Source: Alphaproteobacteria bacterium (lineage in GTDB: Bacteria; Pseudomonadota; Alphaproteobacteria; Acetobacterales; Acetobacteraceae). Taken from it: a stretch of 64,000 nucleotides of DNA. The DNA lies in contig JAFKFI010000053.1 in NCBI GenBank assembly GCA_017307285.1, forward strand, positions 41,009-105,008, in the 5' to 3' direction. The notes beneath the pieces were generated by a model. That model saw nothing but the letters and a program-made list of their open reading frames with translations. It searched no databases and was not told the DNA's origin. The translations under genes and the position numbers were made by a program. This document shows positions 33,518 to 41,252 of the stretch, piece by piece; within the stretch, counting starts at the first letter, position 1; the number at the start of each line of letters is the position of its first letter.

Positions 33518-34344
33518 GCCGCATCGCCGCCCGCTTCGCCGCCCTCAAGCAGGAGGGGCGCGGCGCTCTCATTCCGTTCCTCGAAGCCTGGGACCCGGAC
33601 GCCGAGACGTCGATGGCGATTCTGCGCGGGATGCCGGCGGCGGGGGCCGATCTCATCGAGATCGGGATGCCGTTCACCGACCCGATGGCCGACGGCCCGA
33701 CCGTCCAGGCGGCCGGCAAGCGCGGTCTCAAGGCGGGGGTGACGCTGGCCCGCACCTTGGCGATGGTGCGCGACTTTCGCCGCGAGGACGAGGCGACGCC
33801 GGTGGTCCTCATGGGCTACCTCAATCCGATTCTTTCCTATGGAACGGAACGGTTCTGCGAGGACGCGGCGGCGGCGGGGGTGGACGGGCTAATCGTCGTC
33901 GACCTGCCGACGGAAGAAGCCGACCTCCTGGTACCGCCCGCCGCCGCGCGCGGGCTCGACATCATCCGGCTGGTGGCGCCGACCACCGACGATGCGCGAA
34001 TGCCGCTGGTGCTGAACGGCAGCTCGGGTTTCATCTATTACGTCAGCATCACCGGCATCACCGGGACGCGCAGCGCGACGGCCGAGGATCTGGCCGCCAA
34101 CATTCCCCGCATCCGCCGGGTCTCCGACTTGCCCGTCGCGGTCGGCTTCGGCGTTCGCACGCCGGCGCAGGCCGCCGAAGTGGCGCGGTTGGCCGACGCG
34201 GCGGTGGTCGCCTCGTCGTTGATCGACACGTTGGCTGCAAGTCTCGACGAGCAGGGCCGCGCCGGCCCCGATAGCGTGCGCCTAGTGCTCGACCAGGTGC
34301 GCGCGCTCGCCGACGGGGTGCGCGGAGCGAGGGTCGCCGCATGA
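33514..34344 (+). CDS. trpA: Tryptophan synthase alpha subunit
   Basis: A 276-residue TIM-barrel lyase that cleaves indole-3-glycerol phosphate. The catalytic Glu49 and Asp60 are in [19 protein letters not shown], at the same numbers as in the Salmonella enzyme. The phosphate-binding [10 protein letters not shown] is present. One oddity is PFLEAWDPD (residues 21-29), where almost all relatives have a Gly at position 26 and this has Trp. The start is GTG overlapping trpB. Confidence 0.95.
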   Translation: MSRIAARFAALKQEGRGALIPFLEAWDPDAETSMAILRGMPAAGADLIEIGMPFTDPMADGPTVQAAGKRGLKAGVTLARTLAMVRDFRREDEATPVVLMGYLNPILSYGTERFCEDAAAAGVDGLIVVDLPTEEADLLVPPAAARGLDIIRLVAPTTDDARMPLVLNGSSGFIYYVSITGITGTRSATAEDLAANIPRIRRVSDLPVAVGFGVRTPAQAAEVARLADAAVVASSLIDTLAASLDEQGRAGPDSVRLVLDQVRALADGVRGARVAA

Positions 34345-34601
34345 GCGACACCGTAGAGCTTAATCTCCGTGAGCAGGTGACGCGCATTGATCGCTCGATC
34401 GAGGAGACGCGTAAGTTCACGGCTGAGCAGCACAAACTGCAAGCCGAACAGCAAAAGCTCCTGGCTGAACAGCAAAAGCTTCTTGCAGAGACGATGAAGT
34501 TCCATCGTGAGCGCTGGCTGGTCGTTGTGGCGTTGCTCGGGGCGGTGGGCGGTGTGATCGCAGGAGCGGCAACCGTTCTCCGCTTCTTCGGCGTGAGTTA
34601 G
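34341..34601 (+). CDS. Small coiled-coil membrane protein
   Basis: An 86-residue protein between trpA and accD. Residues 10-55 are a charged coiled coil with three heptads of the form AEQQKLL, encoded by 21-base tandem repeats. A single membrane helix (WLVVVALLGAVGGVIAGAATV) spans about residues 59-79. ATG overlaps the trpA stop as ATGA. It is probably anchored in the inner membrane with the coil in the cytoplasm. No family recognised; similar small proteins are frequent in Alphaproteobacteria. Confidence 0.75.
   Translation: MSDTVELNLREQVTRIDRSIEETRKFTAEQHKLQAEQQKLLAEQQKLLAETMKFHRERWLVVVALLGAVGGVIAGAATVLRFFGVS
34422..34484 (+). repeat. Three 21-bp tandem units encoding a heptad
   Basis: Three in-frame copies at 34422-34442, 34443-34463 and 34464-34484. 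The last two differ by only a few bases and the first is more diverged. Each encodes AEQxKLx. The repeat could change copy number by slippage and so alter coiled-coil length. Confidence 0.8.
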
Positions 34602-34610
34602 GGCACTCCC

Positions 34611-35474
34611 ATGAGCTGGCTCACCGAATACGTCCGCCCGAAGATTCGCACGCTGTTCACACGGCGGGAGGTGCCGGAGAATCTGTGGCAGCAATGCCCT
34701 GCCTGCGAGCAGATGATCTTTCACACCGATCTCGCGAAGAACCTCAAGGTCTGCCCGCATTGTGGCCACCATCTGCGCGCCTCGGCGCAGGAGCGGCTGG
34801 CCTGGACGTTCGACGAGAACGCCTACACCCGGATCGAGCTGCCCAAGGTGCCGGTCGATCCGCTGAAGTTCCGCGACAGCAAGCGCTACACCGACCGGCT
34901 GAAGGAAGCGCGCGAGACGACGCATCTCGATGACGCCATCCTGGTCGCGCACGGCACCATCGCGGGCGCGCGCGCGGTAGTGGCAGTGATGGCGTTCGAT
35001 TTCATGGCCGGGTCGATGGGGGCTGCGGTCGGCGAGGGCCTGGTCGCGGCGGCACGGCTCGCCGTGCTGCAGGACGCGCCGCTGATCGTGTTCACCGCCT
35101 CGGGCGGGGCGCGGATGCAGGAGGGCGCGGTCAGCCTGATGCAGATGCCGCGCACCATCATCGCGACGCGGCTGGTCAAGGAAGCCGGGTTGCCGTTCAT
35201 CGTGGTGCTCACCGACCCCACCACCGGCGGCGTCACCGCGAGCTTCGCCATGCTGGGCGATCTGCTGATCGCCGAGCCGGGCGCGCTGATCGGCTTCGCG
35301 GGGGCTCGGGTGATCGAGCAGACGGTGCGCGAGAAGCTGCCGGAAGGATTCCAGCGCGCGGAATACCTGCACGAGCACGGTATTCTCGACATGGTGGTGA
35401 AGCGCACCGAGCTTCGGGACATGCTGGCGCGGGTCATCGACTTGCTGCGGGTCAAGGATCGGGAAGCGGCTTGA
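34611..35474 (+). CDS. accD: Acetyl-CoA carboxylase carboxyltransferase beta subunit
   Basis: A 287-residue subunit for malonyl-CoA synthesis in fatty-acid production. The N-terminal zinc ribbon has Cys29, Cys32, Cys48 and Cys51 (CPAC and CPHC). The crotonase-like core includes ASGGARMQEGAVSLMQM and PTTGGVTASFAMLGD. It overlaps folC by four bases. trpA-accD-folC order is common in Alphaproteobacteria. It is distinct from the two PccB-like subunits at 3491-6597. Confidence 0.96.
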   Translation: MSWLTEYVRPKIRTLFTRREVPENLWQQCPACEQMIFHTDLAKNLKVCPHCGHHLRASAQERLAWTFDENAYTRIELPKVPVDPLKFRDSKRYTDRLKEARETTHLDDAILVAHGTIAGARAVVAVMAFDFMAGSMGAAVGEGLVAAARLAVLQDAPLIVFTASGGARMQEGAVSLMQMPRTIIATRLVKEAGLPFIVVLTDPTTGGVTASFAMLGDLLIAEPGALIGFAGARVIEQTVREKLPEGFQRAEYLHEHGILDMVVKRTELRDMLARVIDLLRVKDREAA

Positions 35475-36859
35475 AGATGGTGCAAGATGCACCCAGCACC
35501 CGCATCGAAGGCATCGTCGAGCGGCTGCATGGCCTGCACCCGCGGCTGATCGATCTTAGCCTCGAGCGACTGCAAGCTTTGCTCGCCAAGCTCGGCCATC
35601 CCGAACGGCGGCTGCCGCCGGTCGTCCATGTCGCCGGGACCAACGGGAAGGGCAGCACCTGCGCCTTCGTCCGCGCCATCGCCGAGGCGGCGGGCTGGCG
35701 CGTTCACGTCTACACCTCGCCGCACCTCGTCCGGTTCAACGAGCGTATCCGGATCGCCGGGCGTCTCGTTAGCGACGAGGCGTTGATCGAGGCGCTGGAG
35801 ACCGTGGAGCGGGTGAACGCAGGCGCACCCATTACCGTGTTCGAGGTCATCACCGCCGTCGCGCTGCATCTGTTCGCGGAGACGCCGGCCGATTTGTGCG
35901 TGCTGGAGGTCGGGCTCGGCGGACGCGGCGACGCGACCAACGTCATCGAACGGCCGGCCGCCACTGCGATTACCTCCATCTCGCTCGACCACCGCGAGCT
36001 GTTGGGCGATACGCTCGCCGCCATCGCCGCCGAGAAGGCGGGCATTCTCAAGCGGGGCGTGCCGGTGACAGTCGGCGCACAGGATGCGGTTGCTCTTGAG
36101 ATAATTCTCGATCGCGCCGAGCGCGTGGGCGCGCCGGTGCTGCTGCGCGGGCGGAACTGGAGGATTGAAGCCGCGGCTCGACCCCTCCCCCAACCCCCTC
36201 CCACAAGGGGAGGGGGCTTTTCTGCTCCTCCTCCCCTTGTGGGAGGAGGTCGGGAGGAGGGGTTCGGCCACACGTGCTTTCGGTACACGGATCGGCACGG
36301 TCATCTCGACCTGCCGCCGCCCGGCCTCCCCGGCGAGCACCAGATCGACAATGCCGGCATCGCGATCGCCAGCTTGCGCGGCGCATTCCCGCAGCTCCCC
36401 GCCGAGGCGATGGCGCGCGGCATCGCCGGGGCCGAATGGCCGGCGCGGCTGCAACGCCTGGATGGTCGCCTCACACGCCTGCTGCCGGCCGATTGGGAGC
36501 TGTGGCTCGACGGCGGGCACAATCCGGGGGCCGGAGAGGCGCTCGGGCGACATTTGGCGCAGTGGTCCGACCGACCCTTGCATCTCGTCGTCGGCATGAA
36601 GCAGGCCAAGGATTCCGCCGCCTTCCTGCGCCCCTTGCTGCCGTACGCGACGACGATATGGGCGATTGCCGAGCCGGGCCAGCATCTGGCGCTGCCGGTG
36701 GAGGCGATCGTCGCGGCGTCCGGCGGCGCGGCGCGGCCGGGTCCGACCCTGACGGCCGCGCTACGACAGATCCCGCATGAGCCGACCCCTGCGCGGGTGC
36801 TGGTCTGCGGTAGCCTCTATCTCGCCGGTGAGGTCCTGAAACAGGATGGTGCTGGCTAA
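35471..36859 (+). CDS. folC: Bifunctional dihydrofolate synthase / folylpolyglutamate synthase with internal palindromic insert
   Basis: A 462-residue Mur-ligase-like enzyme that adds glutamate to dihydropteroate and folates. The P-loop GTNGKGST is at residues 56-63, and LEVGLGGRGDATN and SISLDHRELLG follow as expected. Residues about 236-266 are a Pro/Gly-rich stretch (PPPTRGGG ... PPLVGGG) encoded by a palindromic repeat inserted in frame in a linker region. The start is TTG at 35471 overlapping accD as TTGA, or ATG at 35477. It overlaps the next gene by 14 bases if that uses ATG 36846. Confidence 0.93.
   Translation: MKMVQDAPSTRIEGIVERLHGLHPRLIDLSLERLQALLAKLGHPERRLPPVVHVAGTNGKGSTCAFVRAIAEAAGWRVHVYTSPHLVRFNERIRIAGRLVSDEALIEALETVERVNAGAPITVFEVITAVALHLFAETPADLCVLEVGLGGRGDATNVIERPAATAITSISLDHRELLGDTLAAIAAEKAGILKRGVPVTVGAQDAVALEIILDRAERVGAPVLLRGRNWRIEAAARPLPQPPPTRGGGFSAPPPLVGGGREEGFGHTCFRYTDRHGHLDLPPPGLPGEHQIDNAGIAIASLRGAFPQLPAEAMARGIAGAEWPARLQRLDGRLTRLLPADWELWLDGGHNPGAGEALGRHLAQWSDRPLHLVVGMKQAKDSAAFLRPLLPYATTIWAIAEPGQHLALPVEAIVAASGGAARPGPTLTAALRQIPHEPTPARVLVCGSLYLAGEVLKQDGAG
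36181..36262. repeat. Palindromic repeat element inserted in folC
   Basis: Bases 36198-36212 are an exact inverted repeat of 36231-36245 (15 bp), flanked by further G/C-run complementarity between 36182-36189 and 36252-36261. It looks like the mobile intergenic palindromes seen in Alphaproteobacteria. Here it lies within coding sequence without breaking the frame. Confidence 0.8.
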
Positions 36860-38837
36860 CATGCTGTTCGTGCCCCCAACGAGCACCGAAGCGATCAGCG
36901 AGCCGGCAGCCCCGCCCCCCTCGGCGTCGATCGCCAGCGCCCGCATGGCGGACGCGGTGCGGGCACTGGCCATCGATGCCGTCGAGGCGGCCCGTTCCGG
37001 CGACCCCGCGCTGCCCTTGGGCATGGCGGATGCCGCCACCGTGCTGTGGACTCGGTTCCTGCGCTTCGATGCGGCTGACCCGCGTTGGCTCGACCGCGAC
37101 CGCTTCGTGCTGTCGGCCGGCCACGGCGCGACCTTGCTCTACGCGCTGCTGCACCTGACCGGCCACGCCGGCATGGGCATCGACGAATTGCGGCGCGGCC
37201 GTCAGCTGCACTCGCCGGCCGCCGGACACCCGGAATACGGCGACCATCCGGCCATCGAGGCGACCACCGGGCCGCCAGGCCAGGGCTTGGCCAGCGCGGT
37301 CGGGATGGCGCTCGCCGAGCGGATGATGGCGGCGAGGTTCGGCAAATCATTGGTCGATCACCGGACCTGGGTCATCGCGGCCGACGGCGATCTCTCTGCC
37401 GGCGTCAGCCACGAGGCGATCGGCCTGGCCGGGCATCTCAGGCTCGAGAAGCTGACCGTGCTGCTCGACGACGGCGCGACATCGGGCAGCGCCGAGGCGG
37501 CCTGCTCGGACGACACGCTGCGCCGTTTCGCCGCGCAGGGCTGGGCCGTGAAGGGCGTGGACGGCCACGATGCGGCGCAGCTCGGTGCCGCATTGTCATT
37601 CGCAGTGCGCTCCAAGAAGCCAACGCTGATCGCCTGCCGTACGGCCAAAGGCCAGGGCATGCGCGACGCCAGGGCAGCGAGGCAGGCGCTCGGCTGGAAC
37701 GACCCGCCTTTCGTCGTCCCGGACGGGCTGGCGGAGCGCTGGCGTGCCGTCGGCACCCGGGGCGCCGCGGCGCGGCGCGGCTGGCTGAAGCGGCTCGCCC
37801 ACCACCCGATGCGCCCGGAGTTCGAGCGGGTCGTGGCCGGTCGGCTGCCGGAAAACTGGCATGAGGCCGTGGCCTCGCTGCGAGCCGAAATTGCCGAGCA
37901 ACGGCCGGATATCGCCACCCGCCAGGCGAGCCAGCGCGCGCTCGACGCGCTGGCCCCGGCATTGGCGCAACTGGTCGGCGGCGCGGCCGGCCGCACGGGG
38001 TCGCACCTGACATGGGCGAAGGGCATGGTCGCCGTGTCGCCCGGCAATTACGCTGGCCAATACGTGCATTACGGCATCCGTGAGCACGGCATGGCCGCCT
38101 GCCTGAACGGCTTGGCGCTGCATGGCGGGCTGATCCCCTATGGCGGCACGTTCCTCGCATTCGCCGATCACGCCCGTCCGGCCATCCGGCTGGCGGCGAT
38201 GATGCGGCGGCGGGTAATCTACGTGCTGACGCATGACAGCATCGGGATCGGCGAGGACGGCCCGGCCCGGCAGCCGGTCGAGCACCTGGCCAGCCTGCGC
38301 GCGATGCCCAATCTGCATGTTCTACGTCCGGCCGACGCGATGGAGACGGCCGAGTGCTGGGAGGTGGCGATCCGCCGTACGGACGGGCCGAGCGCCTTGA
38401 TACTCACCCGCCAGGCGGTGCCTGCGCTGCGGAGCGACATCGGCGAGAACCGCTGCGCGCGGGGCGGATACGTGCTCGCCGAGGCGGAGGGCGCCCGCCA
38501 GGTGACGCTGATCGCGACCGGCTCGGAAGTGTCCATCGCCCTGGCGGCGCGCGAGGCGTTGACGGGCGAGGGGGTAGCGGCGGCGGTGGTTTCGCTGCCA
38601 TGCTGGGATTTGTTCTCGGCACAGGACGAGGCATATCGGGCCGAGGTGCTGGGCGGCGTGCCGCGCATCGGCATCGAGGCTGCGTGCGGCTTCGGCTGGG
38701 AGCGTTGGCTGGGCGAGGGTGGCGTGTTCATTGGCATGACCGGCTTCGGCGCCTCGGCCCCGCAAGAGGAACTCTACCGGCATTTCGGGATTACCCCGGA
38801 GGCCGTCATGGCAGCCGTCCGCAAGCGGCTGGGCTGA
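36846..38837 (+). CDS. Transketolase-family protein with degenerate active site
   Basis: A 663-residue protein with full transketolase length and layout. It keeps [20 protein letters not shown] (His93), GHPEYG (His128), Asp180 of the TPP motif and Glu413 in YGIREHGM. However several residues needed in known transketolases are changed. The N-terminal SGHP His is Asp53 ([11 protein letters not shown]), the Mg-binding Asn is Gly210 (LLDDGATSG), the THDSHG loop is missing near residue 272, and GPTHQP reads GPARQP (Arg475). It may be inactive, altered in substrate, or a second copy. Start choices are 36846, 36861 or Met34. Confidence 0.88.
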   Translation: MVLANMLFVPPTSTEAISEPAAPPPSASIASARMADAVRALAIDAVEAARSGDPALPLGMADAATVLWTRFLRFDAADPRWLDRDRFVLSAGHGATLLYALLHLTGHAGMGIDELRRGRQLHSPAAGHPEYGDHPAIEATTGPPGQGLASAVGMALAERMMAARFGKSLVDHRTWVIAADGDLSAGVSHEAIGLAGHLRLEKLTVLLDDGATSGSAEAACSDDTLRRFAAQGWAVKGVDGHDAAQLGAALSFAVRSKKPTLIACRTAKGQGMRDARAARQALGWNDPPFVVPDGLAERWRAVGTRGAAARRGWLKRLAHHPMRPEFERVVAGRLPENWHEAVASLRAEIAEQRPDIATRQASQRALDALAPALAQLVGGAAGRTGSHLTWAKGMVAVSPGNYAGQYVHYGIREHGMAACLNGLALHGGLIPYGGTFLAFADHARPAIRLAAMMRRRVIYVLTHDSIGIGEDGPARQPVEHLASLRAMPNLHVLRPADAMETAECWEVAIRRTDGPSALILTRQAVPALRSDIGENRCARGGYVLAEAEGARQVTLIATGSEVSIALAAREALTGEGVAAAVVSLPCWDLFSAQDEAYRAEVLGGVPRIGIEAACGFGWERWLGEGGVFIGMTGFGASAPQEELYRHFGITPEAVMAAVRKRLG

Positions 38838-38859
38838 TACAGATGAGGAGAAGCGAGCG

Positions 38860-39873
38860 ATGACCGTGAAGGTCGCCATCAACGGGTTCGGACGCATCGG
38901 ACGTCTGGTGCTGCGCGCGATGATCGAGAGCGGGCGCGACGATGTCGAGTGCGTGGCGATCAACGATCTCGGCAGCGTCGAGGCCAACGCGCACCTGTTC
39001 CGTTTCGACAGCGTCCACGGGCGCTTCCCCGGCGAGGTGGAGGTTTCGGGCGAAACCATCACCATCCGCCACAACGGCCGCAGCTACGGGCCGATCCGCG
39101 TCTCCGCCGAGCGCGACCCGACCAAGGTGCCGTACAAGGGCGTCGACGTGGCGCTGGAGTGCACCGGTATCTTCGCCAGCAAGGAGAAGGCCTCGGCGCT
39201 GATCCAGGCGGGTGCCCGCAAGGTGCTGGTCTCGGCGCCGGCCGACAACGTCGATGCCACCATCGTCTACGGCGTCAATCACAAGACGATCACGCCCGAG
39301 ATGACGGTCATCTCCAACGCTTCCTGCACCACCAACTGTCTCGCGCCGATGGCCAAGGTGCTGCACGATAATTTCGGCATCGAGCGCGGCTACATGGTGA
39401 CGATCCACGCCTATACCGGCGACCAGAATACCGTCGACACGCTGCACAAGGACCTGCACCGCGCCCGCGCCGCCGCCGTCTCCGCCATCCCGACGACTAC
39501 GGGTGCCGCACGCGCGGTCGGCCTGGTGCTGCCGGAGCTGAAGGGCAAGCTGGACGGCACGGCGATCCGCATTCCGACGCCGAATGTGTCCTTGGTCTCG
39601 CTCGACGTGAACCTCAAGAAGCAGGCGACCGTGGACGAGATCAACGGCGTGATGCGCCAGGCCTCGACCGGCGAGCTGCGCGGCATCCTCGACTACAACA
39701 CGCACAAGCTGGTCAGCGTCGACTTCAACCACGTGCCCGCTTCCTGCTCGTTCGACGCGACGCAGACCGCCGTGGTCGATGGCGCGATGGCGCGGGTGAT
39801 GGGCTGGTACGACAACGAGTGGGGCTTCTCCAACCGCATGTCCGATACCGCCGCGCTGTTCGGCCGTCTCTGA
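38860..39873 (+). CDS. gap: Glyceraldehyde-3-phosphate dehydrogenase
   Basis: A 337-residue NAD-type GAPDH. The dinucleotide motif is NGFGRIGR at residues 8-15. Asp36 (INDLG) favours NAD over NADP, and the catalytic Cys156 is in [18 protein letters not shown] precedes the ATG. It lies 22 bases after the transketolase-like gene and four before pgk, forming a lower glycolysis/Calvin-type unit. Confidence 0.96.
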   Translation: MTVKVAINGFGRIGRLVLRAMIESGRDDVECVAINDLGSVEANAHLFRFDSVHGRFPGEVEVSGETITIRHNGRSYGPIRVSAERDPTKVPYKGVDVALECTGIFASKEKASALIQAGARKVLVSAPADNVDATIVYGVNHKTITPEMTVISNASCTTNCLAPMAKVLHDNFGIERGYMVTIHAYTGDQNTVDTLHKDLHRARAAAVSAIPTTTGAARAVGLVLPELKGKLDGTAIRIPTPNVSLVSLDVNLKKQATVDEINGVMRQASTGELRGILDYNTHKLVSVDFNHVPASCSFDATQTAVVDGAMARVMGWYDNEWGFSNRMSDTAALFGRL

Positions 39874-39877
39874 GCCG

Positions 39878-41065
39878 ATGACGTTCCGCACGCTCGACGG
39901 GCTGGACGTCGCCGGCAAGCGGGTGCTGTTGCGCGCCGACCTCAACGTGCCGGTGCGCGACGGCAAGATCACCGACGCGACGCGTATCGAACGCCTCTCG
40001 CCGACGATCCGCGAGTTGTCGTCGAACGGCGCCAAGGTGATCGTGTGCAGCCACTTCGAGCGGCCCAAGGGCAAGCGGGTCCCCGCGATGTCCTTGCGGC
40101 CGGTGGCGACGGCGCTCGGCGAGGTGCTGGGCCAGCGCGTGCGCTTCGCCGAGGACTGCGTCGGCTTGCCGGCGCAGCAATCGGTGGAGCGCATGGCGCG
40201 CGGCGATGTGCTGGTGTTGGAGAACACGCGCTTTCATCCCGGCGAGGAGGCGAACGATCCCGAGTTCGCCAAGAAGCTCGCCTCGCTCGCCGATCTCTAC
40301 GTGAACGACGCCTTCTCGGCGGCGCATCGCGCGCACGCCAGCACGGAGGGGGTCGCGCATCTCTTGCCCTCCTACGCCGGGCGGCTGATGCAGGCGGAGC
40401 TGGAGGCGCTGCACGCGGCACTCGACAGGCCCGAGCGCCCGGTTGCGGCGATTGTCGGCGGAGCGAAGGTTTCCACCAAGCTTGAACTTCTCGGCAACCT
40501 GGTGGGTCGGGTGAACCTGTTGGTGATCGGTGGGGCGATGGCCAACACCTTCCTCGCCGCGCAGGGGATCGCGGTGGGCAAATCGCTGCAGGAAGCCGAG
40601 ATGCACGACACGGCGCGCGACATCCTCGCCCGCGCCAAGCAGGCCAACTGCGACGTGGCGCTCCCGGTCGATGCCGTGGTGGCGCGCGAGTTCAAGCCCA
40701 ATCCGCCCACCGAGACGGTGCCGATCGACGCCGTGCCTGCGGACGCGATGATTCTCGACGTGGGGCTCGCTACCGTGGCGGACCTCGTGGCGCGGCTGAG
40801 CGGTTTGCGGACGCTGGTTTGGAATGGCCCACTCGGCGCCTTCGAGACCCCGCCTTTCGACGCGGCGACGGTGGCACTGGCCAAGGCGGTCGCGGCGGCG
40901 ACACAAGCGGGCAAGCTGCGCAGCGTGGCCGGCGGCGGCGACACTGTTTCCGCCCTGCGCCAGGCAGGCGTGCTCGAACAGCTCAGCTATGTGTCGAGCG
41001 CGGGCGGGGCGTTTCTGGAGTGGATGGAGGGCAAGACGTTGCCGGGAGTGGCGGCGCTGGGGTGA
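39878..41065 (+). CDS. pgk: Phosphoglycerate kinase
   Basis: A 395-residue kinase that interconverts 1,3-bisphosphoglycerate and 3-phosphoglycerate with ATP. The family signature [15 protein letters not shown] is at the N-terminus, with [15 protein letters not shown] mid-chain and [14 protein letters not shown] and [13 protein letters not shown] in the C-terminal nucleotide-binding half. It starts four bases after gap and ends the conserved metabolic run that began with trpB. Confidence 0.96.
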   Translation: MTFRTLDGLDVAGKRVLLRADLNVPVRDGKITDATRIERLSPTIRELSSNGAKVIVCSHFERPKGKRVPAMSLRPVATALGEVLGQRVRFAEDCVGLPAQQSVERMARGDVLVLENTRFHPGEEANDPEFAKKLASLADLYVNDAFSAAHRAHASTEGVAHLLPSYAGRLMQAELEALHAALDRPERPVAAIVGGAKVSTKLELLGNLVGRVNLLVIGGAMANTFLAAQGIAVGKSLQEAEMHDTARDILARAKQANCDVALPVDAVVAREFKPNPPTETVPIDAVPADAMILDVGLATVADLVARLSGLRTLVWNGPLGAFETPPFDAATVALAKAVAAATQAGKLRSVAGGGDTVSALRQAGVLEQLSYVSSAGGAFLEWMEGKTLPGVAALG

Positions 41066-41115
41066 GGCGAATAAGTCTCCCTCCGGCGCGGCGTGGCTGG
41101 CCGTGAGCCCAAGCC

Positions 41116-41205
41116 TTATGGCCGAGCCTCAGCTAGGACATAGGGCGCGAGCGCGGTCAGACCGACAACCAACGTGATCGCCAGGAGGATCAGTCGGCCC
41201 CTCAT
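41116..41205 (-). CDS. 29-residue hydrophobic peptide (candidate small gene)
   Basis: The peptide starts MRGRLILLAITLVVGLTALA and ends PYVLAEARP. GGAGGG lies seven bases before the ATG, a good ribosome-binding site. Residues about 5-24 form a single membrane helix or a signal peptide. It lies 47 bases downstream of the 718-residue membrane protein on the same strand. Too short for family assignment; the ribosome-binding site is the main support. Confidence 0.5.
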   Translation of the reverse strand: MRGRLILLAITLVVGLTALAPYVLAEARP

Positions 41206-41252
41206 GGATCAGCCCTCCAACGGAATCTAACATGACCGTAACACAGCCCGGG

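Noticed and set aside
34422..34484. Considered whether the 21-bp repeats and others could be a CRISPR array
   Set aside because: Units are directly adjacent with no unique spacers and encode heptads in frame. No cas genes occur in the window.
36165..36599. Alternative plus-strand frame through the folC palindrome giving proline/glycine-rich protein
   Set aside because: It is a shifted reading of the same repeat and folC sequence, without its own ribosome-binding site or domain.
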